Positions 49,217 to 59,207 of a DNA stretch of 64,000 bases are shown one piece after another. The notes below the pieces were generated by a model. It was not told the origin of the DNA, did no database searches, and saw nothing but the letters and a program-made list of their open reading frames with translations. Source of the stretch: Tritrichomonas musculus (Eukaryota; Parabasalia; Tritrichomonadida; Tritrichomonadidae). Location: assembly GCA_039105265.1 (NCBI GenBank), contig JAPFFF010000058.1, forward strand, positions 496,001-560,000, given 5' to 3'. Each line of letters begins with the position of its first letter. Position 1 is the first letter of the stretch. The position numbers and the translations under genes are program-made.

Positions 49217-52200
49217 ATGTTTACGATTGAGCAGAGCGGACACATAACAAAAACAAATACTATTGACGGATTGATTAACGAATACATTAAAAGATATGTC
49301 GATAATTATGTTATCAAAGGTGATACATCGAACGGAAACGTAGGGATTTCAAACGGAAATGGAATCACTAAGGAACAATTGAATGAAGCTGTTAACGGAT
49401 TGCGTGATTATGTTATCAACAATTATGCTTTATCAACTGATATACCCGAACCAATTGATATAACGAATTATGCACTGAAGAGTGAAATACCAGAAGTACT
49501 CAAAAATAGTGAGTTGCAATTGAACATAAAAGAACTATTACCCGAAGAAATGTTTCAGAAATTGATGGCTGAAGATGATAAACCATTATCAGCTAAAGCA
49601 TCAATGTGTTTAACAAGTATAGCGGCTAATGAAGGTTTTCAATCAGCTTTGGATGTTTGTGCCGAACGATATGTTCCAAAAGATGATTTGAAGAATTACA
49701 TCACGAGAGATAATTTGAATGTATCAACTGAATACTCAATTGAAACTAAGACATATATGTTTCCTAATATAGGTCCAGTACCAGAAGAATATGAAGAAAA
49801 CGGAATGGATACATCTCACGTTTTACCGTTCAAAGAAGGAACACATTTGGTTGGTTATAAATTAGACAATAGTAGTAATATATTCCATTTTGATATCAGA
49901 TTCAAGACAAATGAATTATATACTGATGATGAATATAACGTTAAACAACATGAAGCTGAAGGATTTGAAAGTGAAGGTGAGTATTTTGAATTAGTGTGGG
50001 ATGAAGTTAGTGGAGCAATTTATGATAGATATCAATACCTTCCAATAACAATAACATTAGCAGAAACAGAAGAAAGATTAGCATTGAAGAGTGATATACC
50101 TGAACCAATTGATTTGACACCGTATTATACTAGTGCACAAGCTGATGAGAAGTTCGTCGATGAGGATGAATTGGCTTATGAATTGGATAAGTATGAAACG
50201 AAAACAGTTGCAGAAGGAAAATATGCAATGAAGAGTGAAATCCCAGAAATTATTGAGGGTCAAACAACAATTCAATTCGAAATCGTCAATAATACAATTC
50301 CTGATTTGGATTACAACACATATCATGAACTGATTGAGCAATACGGGTTGGATATTGTTTCATCAAACAGTTTTTATACGGGTCATTATGTTCATGTAGA
50401 CTATTCGTACAATGACGATGATGACGAACAACCCTCTCAGATAATGCGTATCGAAGGAAGTGATTCAAGTATTTGGTTTTTGTATGACAGCCATGAATTA
50501 ATCAATCCAGGAACTGGCGATACACCAGAAGTTTTATCGTGTTCAATTACCAAAACTATCGAACCAACAGACAGAAACGCTTATTCAGCTAGATATGTGT
50601 CGAATACTTATGCATTGAAGACGGATATACCAGAACCAGTTGACTTGACACCGTATTATACTAGTGCACAAGCTGATGAGAAGTTTGTTGATGAAGATGA
50701 ATTAGCTTATGAATTAGATAAGTATGCATTGAAAACAGATATACCAACAATTCCAACTGATTTAATTAATGAATCTGCACTGAGTACTGCTTTATACGGA
50801 ACTGAATTGAATATTGAATATCCAGCAAAATTATATGACGGTGCATATATTACCCCTAAGCTACCAAATGCTGGAGTTCATTTGGTATTTGATGTTAATT
50901 GGGGAGATAATCAAGATGATGATATTATGCATATTGATGTAATATTTAAACCAAATGGCTCTACTAACACTTTTGATTGCTTGGACAGATATGATAGCAA
51001 TGGTAAACGCATTGATAGAATAATATGGCGTCATGATGATGGACAAATTGTATATGTATCGTATATTGCAGCACATAGAAATAATAATCCTATAGCATAT
51101 AATTTCATTAGAGCACAAATTGAATCACCATTCATTAAAACCACAAATGTTGCTGATGAAAGTCCAGAACAAATCACAATTCAATGTACACAGAATGATA
51201 GCGGTTGTGTAGTCCCAGATGCTGATATACGAAGGGTATTAACAACCAAAAATATTATTGTGAAGTTCAAACGAAATGCTGATGATGCGACATATGAAGA
51301 AGCTGAATACGAATATTCTGGACGAAAGGGTGCAAATCTCATTTACAAATCAACCAGCGGAGAGTCAAGTGAATTGATAGATATTCGTGTAGCTACACGT
51401 ATTGTTTCATTGAGAGCTGAGGATGATACACTAACCAATATTTATGATGCATCTATCACATTAATCAGCATCCGACCTGTGAATGATGATATGATTACTT
51501 CGGTGAAATATGTGAATGATAACTTTGCACTGAAGTCAAACGTCATAACAGAAGAACAACTAATAAAAAAATGTGCTATTGATTGCGGACCGATTACAGA
51601 GGGCGGTGAAATATCAATTCATTATCTAAAACTTGAAGATAAGGTGATTAAACTGGAATACATAGTAGGTGATTATGCGCTATGTTTGGAAATAAGAATA
51701 TTATTCTATGATACAACTGGAAATCCTCATAACATTGTTCTTGTATTACATCAAAGAACTGTGTATTTCGACAATTTCAAATTCCCATTCTATTATGAAG
51801 ACACTGTTGATATAACATCAGGAAGACCCCTGACATATAATTTCCCGATAGGCGGATATTCTTGGACAACTACTCAGGAATTATTAGATGCTAAACAAAT
51901 ATATTCAAGATGCATCATGTCCCGAGGTTATTTAGCAAAATATAAGGCTGCTATTTACGGTGCACAATCAAACACAACAATCACACATTACTCGCCGATT
52001 GAATCATCAATGAACTCTGTTAGTGATTTCGTTGTTGGTTCTCCAGTGTATATGACAGGTAAGGTTTACAAACATGTTGGTGATGAATGGAAACCATCAA
52101 CAGCAGATGATACAACTGATTGTATTTGTAGTGTCAAAACATCAGGAACATGGAAGGAGTATGTCGGTATATGTGTGAGAATCGATGACAAAAATAAATG

Positions 52201-52411
52201 TATCACATTTAGTTCACATGGGGATTACATGGTTCGCGTTAATGATTCATCATGTTATTCAATCGGTGATGAGGTGTTTATCGATAATGAAGACAATAAG
52301 CTGAAAGTTCTTTCAGGAGAGACAGCAATAACATCAAAAATAAAACGTATGACTGTTGGAATCATTACAAGTATCATTGATGAAAGAACATTAGCTGTAT
52401 TCAAAGAGTAA
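49217..52411 (+). CDS. phage-tail-fibre-like Polinton protein
   Basis: 1064 residues. It repeats a short helical motif of the type YALKSDIPEP / YALKTDIPTI many times, typical of trimeric phage tail-fibre shafts. A longer module LTPYYTSAQADEKFVDEDEL plus AYELDKY occurs twice, at about residues 295-325 and 472-502 (DNA 50088-50197 and 50618-50727). Between the motifs lie beta-rich domains (YFELVWDEVSGAIYDRYQYL and similar). The last 130 residues (about 930-1064, VVGSPVYMTGKVYKHVGDEW) resemble the C-terminal heads of phage structural proteins. It probably forms spikes or fibres that bind the host cell surface. Confidence 0.7.
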   Translation: MFTIEQSGHITKTNTIDGLINEYIKRYVDNYVIKGDTSNGNVGISNGNGITKEQLNEAVNGLRDYVINNYALSTDIPEPIDITNYALKSEIPEVLKNSELQLNIKELLPEEMFQKLMAEDDKPLSAKASMCLTSIAANEGFQSALDVCAERYVPKDDLKNYITRDNLNVSTEYSIETKTYMFPNIGPVPEEYEENGMDTSHVLPFKEGTHLVGYKLDNSSNIFHFDIRFKTNELYTDDEYNVKQHEAEGFESEGEYFELVWDEVSGAIYDRYQYLPITITLAETEERLALKSDIPEPIDLTPYYTSAQADEKFVDEDELAYELDKYETKTVAEGKYAMKSEIPEIIEGQTTIQFEIVNNTIPDLDYNTYHELIEQYGLDIVSSNSFYTGHYVHVDYSYNDDDDEQPSQIMRIEGSDSSIWFLYDSHELINPGTGDTPEVLSCSITKTIEPTDRNAYSARYVSNTYALKTDIPEPVDLTPYYTSAQADEKFVDEDELAYELDKYALKTDIPTIPTDLINESALSTALYGTELNIEYPAKLYDGAYITPKLPNAGVHLVFDVNWGDNQDDDIMHIDVIFKPNGSTNTFDCLDRYDSNGKRIDRIIWRHDDGQIVYVSYIAAHRNNNPIAYNFIRAQIESPFIKTTNVADESPEQITIQCTQNDSGCVVPDADIRRVLTTKNIIVKFKRNADDATYEEAEYEYSGRKGANLIYKSTSGESSELIDIRVATRIVSLRAEDDTLTNIYDASITLISIRPVNDDMITSVKYVNDNFALKSNVITEEQLIKKCAIDCGPITEGGEISIHYLKLEDKVIKLEYIVGDYALCLEIRILFYDTTGNPHNIVLVLHQRTVYFDNFKFPFYYEDTVDITSGRPLTYNFPIGGYSWTTTQELLDAKQIYSRCIMSRGYLAKYKAAIYGAQSNTTITHYSPIESSMNSVSDFVVGSPVYMTGKVYKHVGDEWKPSTADDTTDCICSVKTSGTWKEYVGICVRIDDKNKCITFSSHGDYMVRVNDSSCYSIGDEVFIDNEDNKLKVLSGETAITSKIKRMTVGIITSIIDERTLAVFKE

Positions 52412-52417
52412 ATCAAA

Positions 52418-53056
52418 TCAAATCAAATCATGTTGATGTTTGAATCTATTAATATATACGCTAACTTTTTGATTATTTATATCGTTCATTGAAATAAATT
52501 CATTGCCTGATTTATTTGTATTGATATGAAGAATTGTATAAATATTATCAGTAATCTTTGCATAAAAAATGTCTTCATTATTAGTATCATCATGGTAATA
52601 ATAATACGTGTTTTCTTCAAATTCTTTCCTTTCTGTCTTTGTTTCATAGAAATCAATAACAATTGCATCATCAGGTATGTCATCAATGAATTCATATTGA
52701 ATACCTTTATAATTTGATTTATTTTTATTATTCTCTGAACTTGATACAAATCGTAAATTATCAAGATGATAATCAGTTTTGATTCTATTCTTATGGTCGA
52801 CTTGTGGTAGATTATTAGGGTTTTCAATAAATTGCTTTGCTACAAGAATATGTTTATAATATATTTTGTTATTTAGGTTTACACACGGATAAACATTTTG
52901 TCTGTATTCACCTTCAGTTATTATTTTTCCTGTTTTCTTATTCTTGATGTTATAAGGGAAAGTTGTTTGAATTTCATAATCACTTTCAAAACCTTTCAAA
53001 GGTTCAAATTCAGCTTCAGCATTTTCAATTTGTGTTTGTTCAGTTGGTTGACTCAT
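52418..53056 (-). CDS. second NUMOD4/HNH homing-type endonuclease
   Basis: 212 residues, paralogue of the nuclease at 43718-44293: the same N-terminal module (FEPLKGFESDYEIQTTFPYN), the same core VDHKNRIKTDYHLDNLRFVS (about 84-103) and the same kind of C-terminal beta part (IYTILHINTNKSGNEF; VSVYINRFKH). TTTTTTATTTTTGT on the minus strand (53062-53075) precedes the start by 5 bp. It lies 6 bp beyond the fibre gene end, in opposite direction, just after the polymerase gene. Confidence 0.82.
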   Translation of the reverse strand: MSQPTEQTQIENAEAEFEPLKGFESDYEIQTTFPYNIKNKKTGKIITEGEYRQNVYPCVNLNNKIYYKHILVAKQFIENPNNLPQVDHKNRIKTDYHLDNLRFVSSSENNKNKSNYKGIQYEFIDDIPDDAIVIDFYETKTERKEFEENTYYYYHDDTNNEDIFYAKITDNIYTILHINTNKSGNEFISMNDINNQKVSVYINRFKHQHDLI

Positions 53057-53110
53057 TTATAACAAAAATAAAAAATTGATTTTTTAAAATAAAATCATTA
53101 AATTAATTGT

Positions 53111-56100
53111 TTAATGATTCTCAATGAAATAATCCTTTGCAGTGAAACCATTGACATAAGGACAACAACAATGATTTGATAATACCAACATTTTTGAATG
53201 TGCTGCTGTTAATGCATTTTTGATTACAGTTATTTTACTCATCAGTTGTGAATTCATTTGAAGGTTTATGTTTTTGCCTTTCATTACTGATTGCTTTTCA
53301 ATGACATTTTTGTAATCACTTGATTTGATGTTGTTCTTCTTCAATGAAACACCTTTGAGCTTTAATGAAATTGTTTTGTCATCTGACCAAATCGTATAAC
53401 ACTTGGCACATAAAGCAACTTGATTTGCTCCAAACTTCTCAACACAACAACCGAGAATCTTTTTCTCATCATATACATCATTGATTGCAGGATTTGGCAT
53501 AAAGCTATAAATGTGTTTATCATAAAATGATTTGTCTTTGATGACGTAATCAAACAACTGGTCAATCGGTTTATTCATATCACCAGCGATAGACATGTAA
53601 AGACTATCTGTATCGACTGAGTTGAAATGAATCTTATTCATGTCAATGCATTTGTATAGAAAGTCATAAAGGAAAGTTAAATACCAATATTTCGCATTGT
53701 CTAATGTCCAGAATGATTCCTGAAGACATGTGTTGCATTTGAATGAATGAGGTTGTGATTGTATCAAATAACAATCATTTGACAATTTACATCCATTGCG
53801 ATAAGTATCGGATGCTATCAATTGAAAAGCTTTATTTTTATCAACAATTCTGACTTTATTGAAGTTCTCTGAATTCATTCCGTCATATCCGTAAGATCCG
53901 TTCATGCTAATCTTGTAAAACTTTTCATTTCCGTGTGCCTTTCCCGACAATATATCCTGACGCTTCTTCATAAACTCACAAACAAATTGATTGAATCCGT
54001 CATGAGCCTCGTATAAACTCAAGCTCTTAATGTCATCAACAATAAGTCCGTGATCAATTAAAAACCATAAAAAGTAATTCGAGAACGTCATAAATGTTCC
54101 GCATGTATCAAGCAACATTGTCAGCTTTCTTGTTTCTTTATCGGCTGAATTCAGTTTATTGTCTTTCATATATTTGTACATATAGCTTCCAATCGTTTGC
54201 TCATCATTCATTATATTGATGTTTCTAAACACAGGAGGGAAATTAATCAAATCATTAATTTTATTCTTTGGGCATCTTAATTTGACTTCAGCTTTGAATA
54301 TAAACTCAGGGTTTGCATCAAATCGCTTCTTTGATTGAATGATATTCATTGCAGCAATGAACACCTTTTCATTCTTGTTTCCTTGTTCATCATAAACATC
54401 AAAGCGTTTTATAAATGAACCAGGCATGTACATGATTCCTCCGTGATAAGGATTGAATGAATGTTTTACTGAACTGAATGATGAGGGATACAATGAATTG
54501 AAATCAATACCAGCAACGTGTGAAACTATGTTTGAAGTGTCATAGCTAATGATTCTGTCATTAACGGCATCATATTTGAGTTTATTGATTAATGTTTGAC
54601 CTCTAATGTTCACTCGATGAAGTACATTTGATAATCCTCCCGTTATGTTCTCTCTCAAATTGTAGTATTCTTTTTCATCAGTTATGAGTGTTGGCAGGTG
54701 ATGGAGCTTGCAGAATTTCTTCAATTGTATTTTGGTTCTTGTTATCTTGTCATCATCTCTTTGTCTTAAACGATTACATTCAGCACAAGCAAGTAAACAG
54801 TTATCAATCTGATGTCCTTTGTTGTTATCTATTCTGTCAAGTGTCGGTTTGTTGTTGTAAGTAAAGTGTTCACCACATAAATGACATTTACCTGTTTCAT
54901 TTGATTCATACAATTTCATGAATGCATCAAAATCCTTTTCACTAACACATTTTGTTAAATCCCTTTTATTTTCTTTCGTCTGGTTATGTTTTTCATCTTG
55001 CTTTCGATAGTTATCACATTTATTTAACCACCATTTCATTGATGGTTTGAATGTATTTGATTTGTTGATGATTTCATAGTCGTTCTTCGGGTTGAAATCT
55101 TTGTAAGCAAGAGCATATTTGATACATGAAGCATTCTTTGATAACGAAAGATTGCTAATCAAATCAACTTTATATTCAGCATTCATTTGAATAAGATTAT
55201 CAATCGGTTTAATCATCATTTCAACATCATTGTCATTGTATGATAACAAGTAATCCCAACGTGTTGCAAACCTCTTTGAATCAATCAAATACTCTTCATA
55301 ATCAGCTTTTGTTAATGGATTCTTTTGATTGAGATAACTGTAAAAGTCTTCATATTTGAATGGTTCACTCTTTGATAACACTTCATTATAATTTTCATTG
55401 TTGATTGCTTCATAAGGAAATACACCTTTCGAACTGTTAGATATACCGCCAAAATCAATTCCAAACTGTTTGAGTGTTCCTCCAGCAACAAATGCTTGTG
55501 CGTCAATGAATCGTAATCGAATGGGATACTTTGATGATTTCAATATAAATTGTTTCAATGATGTAGCTGTTCCAATCATTCCACTATCGATAGACCAATG
55601 ATTTTTAATCAATTGCTCTTTGAATAAGTTTGAATCAAATCGTGATGAATTAAAACCGAACACTGTTATTGTTTTCAATGATGTATCTATTTTATTGAGT
55701 TCATCTTCTGATTTATCTTTAATAAAGCTCTTCAAATGATTCAACTTATCAACATACACATCACAGCCAACAACAAATAACCAGTCAATCCATTTGGCAA
55801 TGAATTCATTTGTTCTTATATCAAAGTTCTTTGTTATCAAACCTTTATCAAGTTTCACACATGATGAAACACTCAAAGGAATCAATCGAGAATTGATAAC
55901 TGATTTATCACTAACTTTCTTTTCAATCTTTTGCTCCATTGTTTCAAAATCATAAGTGATATAATGAATTGTTGGCTTCCATTCAAGTTCATATGAAAGA
56001 CAATACAAATAAACAGGATTGTTTAAAATGTGTGGACAATATGGCAAAGCTTCTCGTGAAGGAATGAAATCCTTTTTGAATTTACCTCCTAGCTTCTCAC

Positions 56101-57682
56101 ATTTCTTGACATGGTTATTGAATCTATCTATATGTTCATGTCCTTTGTGAATGTATGAACCACAATGAGGACAAATATGAATATTTGTTAATGCTTCAGC
56201 GTTGATGATGTACATTATGTGAAGTATCTTATCCTTTGAATACAAGAGAGCTGAAAACGTTTTTGTTTCATCATCGACGTTATGCCATTGATCTTGTAAA
56301 TCGAAAAAGCCTTTTTTATCTGTTTCAGTTTGGTTGTATTCATAGATGTTGACATTGATGTTATGATTCTTGGCTGATTCTTTCATTTCTTCAATCGTGA
56401 TACCTTTGAACGAGTTGATGATTTGATTTGCTTCTTTTGTAGGTTTAGTTGAATAAGTTATTCCGTGTTCATCACATAATATTTTCTTTGCTGCTTTGGT
56501 TCTGTTAGCTGTATTATATTTTGTTTTCTTTTCATCTTTGTTTTGATTTGTTAGTTCAGGAAACAAACAACAAGCAAGAAATCGATACCAACACAAATAA
56601 TCATCAACATTATCAATAATAATATATTTATTTTTGCCAAAGAATTCTGAAACTTCATCAATCTTACCTGTTATCTTAACGACTCGAGAGATTGTAAACG
56701 AAACAGACCAAACGATACATAATTTGATGTTTGAAGCTGTGGTTTCATATTCATGAATCTTTGATTCAATATACAGTTTAACCTTGTCAATATCTTTACT
56801 CTCTCTAACTATTATTGGAATTGATGCTTTATAGTTTTTCCATTTGATATCACTTGCCTCATATGTATATCTTTCACTTTCATTCTTGGGCGGTATCTCA
56901 AATATGCCTGTCAATTGAAAATATATTTTGAACGGTTTCACTTCTTGTTTAAATACTGTCTCAGTTAAATATTCATTGATGTCTTCAATTGATGAAACTC
57001 CGTTTTTGTAATATATTTTGATTGGTTCTTTGCTGTCTTCATCTAATCGTTCAACCTTTTCACTATCATTTGGGAATTGGTCAATGAAATGACTGCATGC
57101 TTCAACTGCTTCATCAAAGTTCTCAGGTTCATTGATTATGAAATATGAATCATGTTTTGAATGAACACCTTTATAGCTAAACTTTTTGAGATATTCAATT
57201 AATTCAGCATTTTCATTGTTAAATCGAATGTCTTCATATCGTTGAGGCTGTTTGTTTGTCTTTGGCGGTAATGGTCTCAATAATATATTATCAGATTTAA
57301 TTAATTGAAGGGCTTTGTTGAGTGCATCATGAGCTATTTTAATATTGTCCTCGATTTGTTTTTGTTTTAGTTGTTGTTCATCATCTTGTTCTTCTTCTTC
57401 AAATTGTTCCTCTTCCTCCTCTTCTTCTTGTTCTTCTGCTTCTCTTTTCATTCTATTGACGAAAGCTAATATTGATATGTCATTGATTCTATCACCTTCA
57501 TGTTCTCTAAAACCGAATGAAGTTAGATAGTTTTCTAAGATTGATTTGAAATGTTTAACATCATAATCACTAGGTTTAGATGTTGACAAACGAGGTTTTA
57601 ATTGAAGTTCATTATTGATATACCTGATTTGTTCAATAACAAATGATTTGGTATCTTTTTGATAGTAATAACGAGAACTCAT
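53111..57682 (-). CDS. Polinton DNA polymerase B with embedded HNH motif
   Basis: 1523 residues; protein-primed-type family B polymerase that copies the element. Exonuclease motifs: YDFETME (about 579), FNSSRFDSNLF (about 680) and YNDNDVEMM (about 819). Polymerase motifs: A, GIDFNSLYPSS (about 1060); B, KISMNGSYGYDG (about 1264); C, SVDTDSLYM (about 1357). The N-terminal 500 residues include an acidic Glu/Gln stretch (about 85-110) and a zinc-finger-like CPHC...H...C segment (about 530-555). Between exonuclease and palm, at about 927-975, lies CHLCGEH...DRIDNNKGHQIDNCLLACAEC, an HNH/endonuclease-VII-like zinc module. The extra module may be an inserted homing-type domain. The frame is open throughout. 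Confidence 0.95.
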   Translation of the reverse strand: MSSRYYYQKDTKSFVIEQIRYINNELQLKPRLSTSKPSDYDVKHFKSILENYLTSFGFREHEGDRINDISILAFVNRMKREAEEQEEEEEEEQFEEEEQDDEQQLKQKQIEDNIKIAHDALNKALQLIKSDNILLRPLPPKTNKQPQRYEDIRFNNENAELIEYLKKFSYKGVHSKHDSYFIINEPENFDEAVEACSHFIDQFPNDSEKVERLDEDSKEPIKIYYKNGVSSIEDINEYLTETVFKQEVKPFKIYFQLTGIFEIPPKNESERYTYEASDIKWKNYKASIPIIVRESKDIDKVKLYIESKIHEYETTASNIKLCIVWSVSFTISRVVKITGKIDEVSEFFGKNKYIIIDNVDDYLCWYRFLACCLFPELTNQNKDEKKTKYNTANRTKAAKKILCDEHGITYSTKPTKEANQIINSFKGITIEEMKESAKNHNINVNIYEYNQTETDKKGFFDLQDQWHNVDDETKTFSALLYSKDKILHIMYIINAEALTNIHICPHCGSYIHKGHEHIDRFNNHVKKCEKLGGKFKKDFIPSREALPYCPHILNNPVYLYCLSYELEWKPTIHYITYDFETMEQKIEKKVSDKSVINSRLIPLSVSSCVKLDKGLITKNFDIRTNEFIAKWIDWLFVVGCDVYVDKLNHLKSFIKDKSEDELNKIDTSLKTITVFGFNSSRFDSNLFKEQLIKNHWSIDSGMIGTATSLKQFILKSSKYPIRLRFIDAQAFVAGGTLKQFGIDFGGISNSSKGVFPYEAINNENYNEVLSKSEPFKYEDFYSYLNQKNPLTKADYEEYLIDSKRFATRWDYLLSYNDNDVEMMIKPIDNLIQMNAEYKVDLISNLSLSKNASCIKYALAYKDFNPKNDYEIINKSNTFKPSMKWWLNKCDNYRKQDEKHNQTKENKRDLTKCVSEKDFDAFMKLYESNETGKCHLCGEHFTYNNKPTLDRIDNNKGHQIDNCLLACAECNRLRQRDDDKITRTKIQLKKFCKLHHLPTLITDEKEYYNLRENITGGLSNVLHRVNIRGQTLINKLKYDAVNDRIISYDTSNIVSHVAGIDFNSLYPSSFSSVKHSFNPYHGGIMYMPGSFIKRFDVYDEQGNKNEKVFIAAMNIIQSKKRFDANPEFIFKAEVKLRCPKNKINDLINFPPVFRNINIMNDEQTIGSYMYKYMKDNKLNSADKETRKLTMLLDTCGTFMTFSNYFLWFLIDHGLIVDDIKSLSLYEAHDGFNQFVCEFMKKRQDILSGKAHGNEKFYKISMNGSYGYDGMNSENFNKVRIVDKNKAFQLIASDTYRNGCKLSNDCYLIQSQPHSFKCNTCLQESFWTLDNAKYWYLTFLYDFLYKCIDMNKIHFNSVDTDSLYMSIAGDMNKPIDQLFDYVIKDKSFYDKHIYSFMPNPAINDVYDEKKILGCCVEKFGANQVALCAKCYTIWSDDKTISLKLKGVSLKKNNIKSSDYKNVIEKQSVMKGKNINLQMNSQLMSKITVIKNALTAAHSKMLVLSNHCCCPYVNGFTAKDYFIENH

Positions 57683-57774
57683 TTATGATATAATTAAAAA
57701 ATCAAATTATTTGAATTTTGAAAAAATGTTAAATCAAAAAATAAATTTTTTTTTGAGTTTTTTATTTCATTGAA

Positions 57775-58125
57775 ATGTCTGAGTTAAGAGAAATAATAAA
57801 ACACATTGAAGAAATACATAAATTACTTTTGATATTAGAATCAAAACAAGAAGTAAGTGAAGAAGAAGAAACAAATGAAGAAGCAAATACAGAAGCAAAC
57901 CATAAAAGAACGCGTTCAATATTCAATTCATCAAAGTTCTTGAACAAGGATGAACGTGAAAAAGTTTTAGAATTTTTGGATGATAAAGTAATGAATGATA
58001 TAAATAAGTTGCCAGCACATAAAAGGTGTTCATATACACAAAACTTATTGAAAGACAAATTGAAGTTAAATGTATCATCATATATGATTAACAGATTGTT
58101 GGCATTTAAGAACAACAAAGAATAA
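57775..58125 (+). CDS. small acidic/helical Polinton protein, unknown
   Basis: 116 residues: N-terminal helix, acidic Glu/Asn middle (EVSEEEETNEEANTEAN), then a basic helical part (FLNKDEREKVLEFLDDKV; LKLNVSSYMINRLLAF) that could be a small DNA-binding fold. The T-rich motif TTTTTTATTTC lies shortly before the start. It is divergent from the polymerase gene, 92 bp apart. An antisense frame covers the same DNA but has no such start context. Confidence 0.55.
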   Translation: MSELREIIKHIEEIHKLLLILESKQEVSEEEETNEEANTEANHKRTRSIFNSSKFLNKDEREKVLEFLDDKVMNDINKLPAHKRCSYTQNLLKDKLKLNVSSYMINRLLAFKNNKE

Positions 58126-58162
58126 AAATATCATTTAATTAATTTATTTATTTTTGATTTAA

Positions 58163-58408
58163 ATGAATAGTACTCTTAACGGACTGAATAATGATTTATC
58201 AGCTCTTTATGCTCAGTTTAGAAAGGTCAAAGACAAAATATTTGAAAAATGCATGAACTCTGAAGATGATGCATTAAGCGAGAAGTTTGATAAAATGATT
58301 CATATATTGTCAATTTATAAACAACTATTTAATGATATCAAATCAATTGAAATACAATTAAAGCAAATCGGTGAAAGAATCAAATCAGCTGAACAGTTGA
58401 CTTTGTAA
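58163..58408 (+). CDS. short coiled-coil Polinton protein
   Basis: 81 residues of nearly continuous coiled coil (LNNDLSALYAQFRKVKDKIF; LFNDIKSIEIQLKQIGERIK). TTTATTTTTG lies 6 bp before the start at 58147-58156. Family unknown. It may pair with one of the other coiled-coil proteins of the element. Confidence 0.6.
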   Translation: MNSTLNGLNNDLSALYAQFRKVKDKIFEKCMNSEDDALSEKFDKMIHILSIYKQLFNDIKSIEIQLKQIGERIKSAEQLTL

Positions 58409-58471
58409 ATGATTCAATGAATGACTCATCATTGATTGGTTTTATTTTTACCTAAAACGAATAACTTTAAT

Positions 58472-59041
58472 ATGAATAAAGCTCGTATATTATCGTCAGA
58501 AAACGATGCATCAGTTAAGCAGGAACAATCAACCAGTATTAATATAAACATCAAACCAAAGCAACCACAACCAGTTGAATATCCATCAGTTCAACCATTA
58601 CCACAATCATCTCAAGCCACAAATTTTACTATACCTCAGATGAGTGGAGTATATCAATCACCGCAACCAACAAACAACGTTTCCCTAGAAAGAGGTATCA
58701 GTGATATAGGAGCTGATATAACAGAACTTGAAACCAAAAACAAATTCCTTGAGATATTGTTATCAATCTATGAAACAAATCCGATAAAAGTCAATGATTT
58801 ATTGATTTGTCATTCAAATACATTAATGGAACTCATCAAATTACTAACACAAGCAGATAAAGTTGAATTGATTGTCAATGATGATTGTGCGTGTAATGGT
58901 TGCGTTTCTCGTTCCAAATATCTTTTAATTGATAGGATATTGGTGTACAAAAATAATGAATCAAATGACTTGAAATACAAATATAATAGCATTTATACCG
59001 AACTCATTAGACACAACATTTCATTAAAAACATGTATTTAA
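58472..59041 (+). CDS. Polinton protein with Pro/Gln-rich head and helical tail, unknown
   Basis: 189 residues from the ATG MNKARILSSEND; the frame is open a little further upstream from a TTG, but that part contains the T-rich motif TTTTATTTTTA (58440-58450), so I chose the ATG. Residues 15-75 are Pro/Gln/Ser-rich and likely disordered; 75-189 are helical, with a Cys pattern DDCACNGCVSRSKYL (about 143-157) that might bind zinc. Function unknown. Confidence 0.6.
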   Translation: MNKARILSSENDASVKQEQSTSININIKPKQPQPVEYPSVQPLPQSSQATNFTIPQMSGVYQSPQPTNNVSLERGISDIGADITELETKNKFLEILLSIYETNPIKVNDLLICHSNTLMELIKLLTQADKVELIVNDDCACNGCVSRSKYLLIDRILVYKNNESNDLKYKYNSIYTELIRHNISLKTCI

Positions 59042-59207
59042 AAACTAATAAATGATATATGAAATATTAGTTGTTTCATTATTAACAGGTTTATTTTTAG
59101 TGAAGATTGTTGAAGTATCTTTAATGATGCCTGACAAAGAACCAGAACTCAGTGAAGAGATAAGAACAAAAATGTATTCATGAAGAGCTTTAACGAAAAC
59201 TAAAGAA

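Noticed and set aside
52411-52430. Tandem AATCAAATCAAATCAAATC as a regulatory array
   Set aside because: A five-base slippage repeat of only a few units at the gap between two convergent gene ends.
57762-58118. 118-codon minus-strand frame opposite the 116-residue Polinton gene
   Set aside because: Ser/Leu/Phe-rich antisense mirror; the plus-strand frame has the T-rich start motif and a better protein composition.
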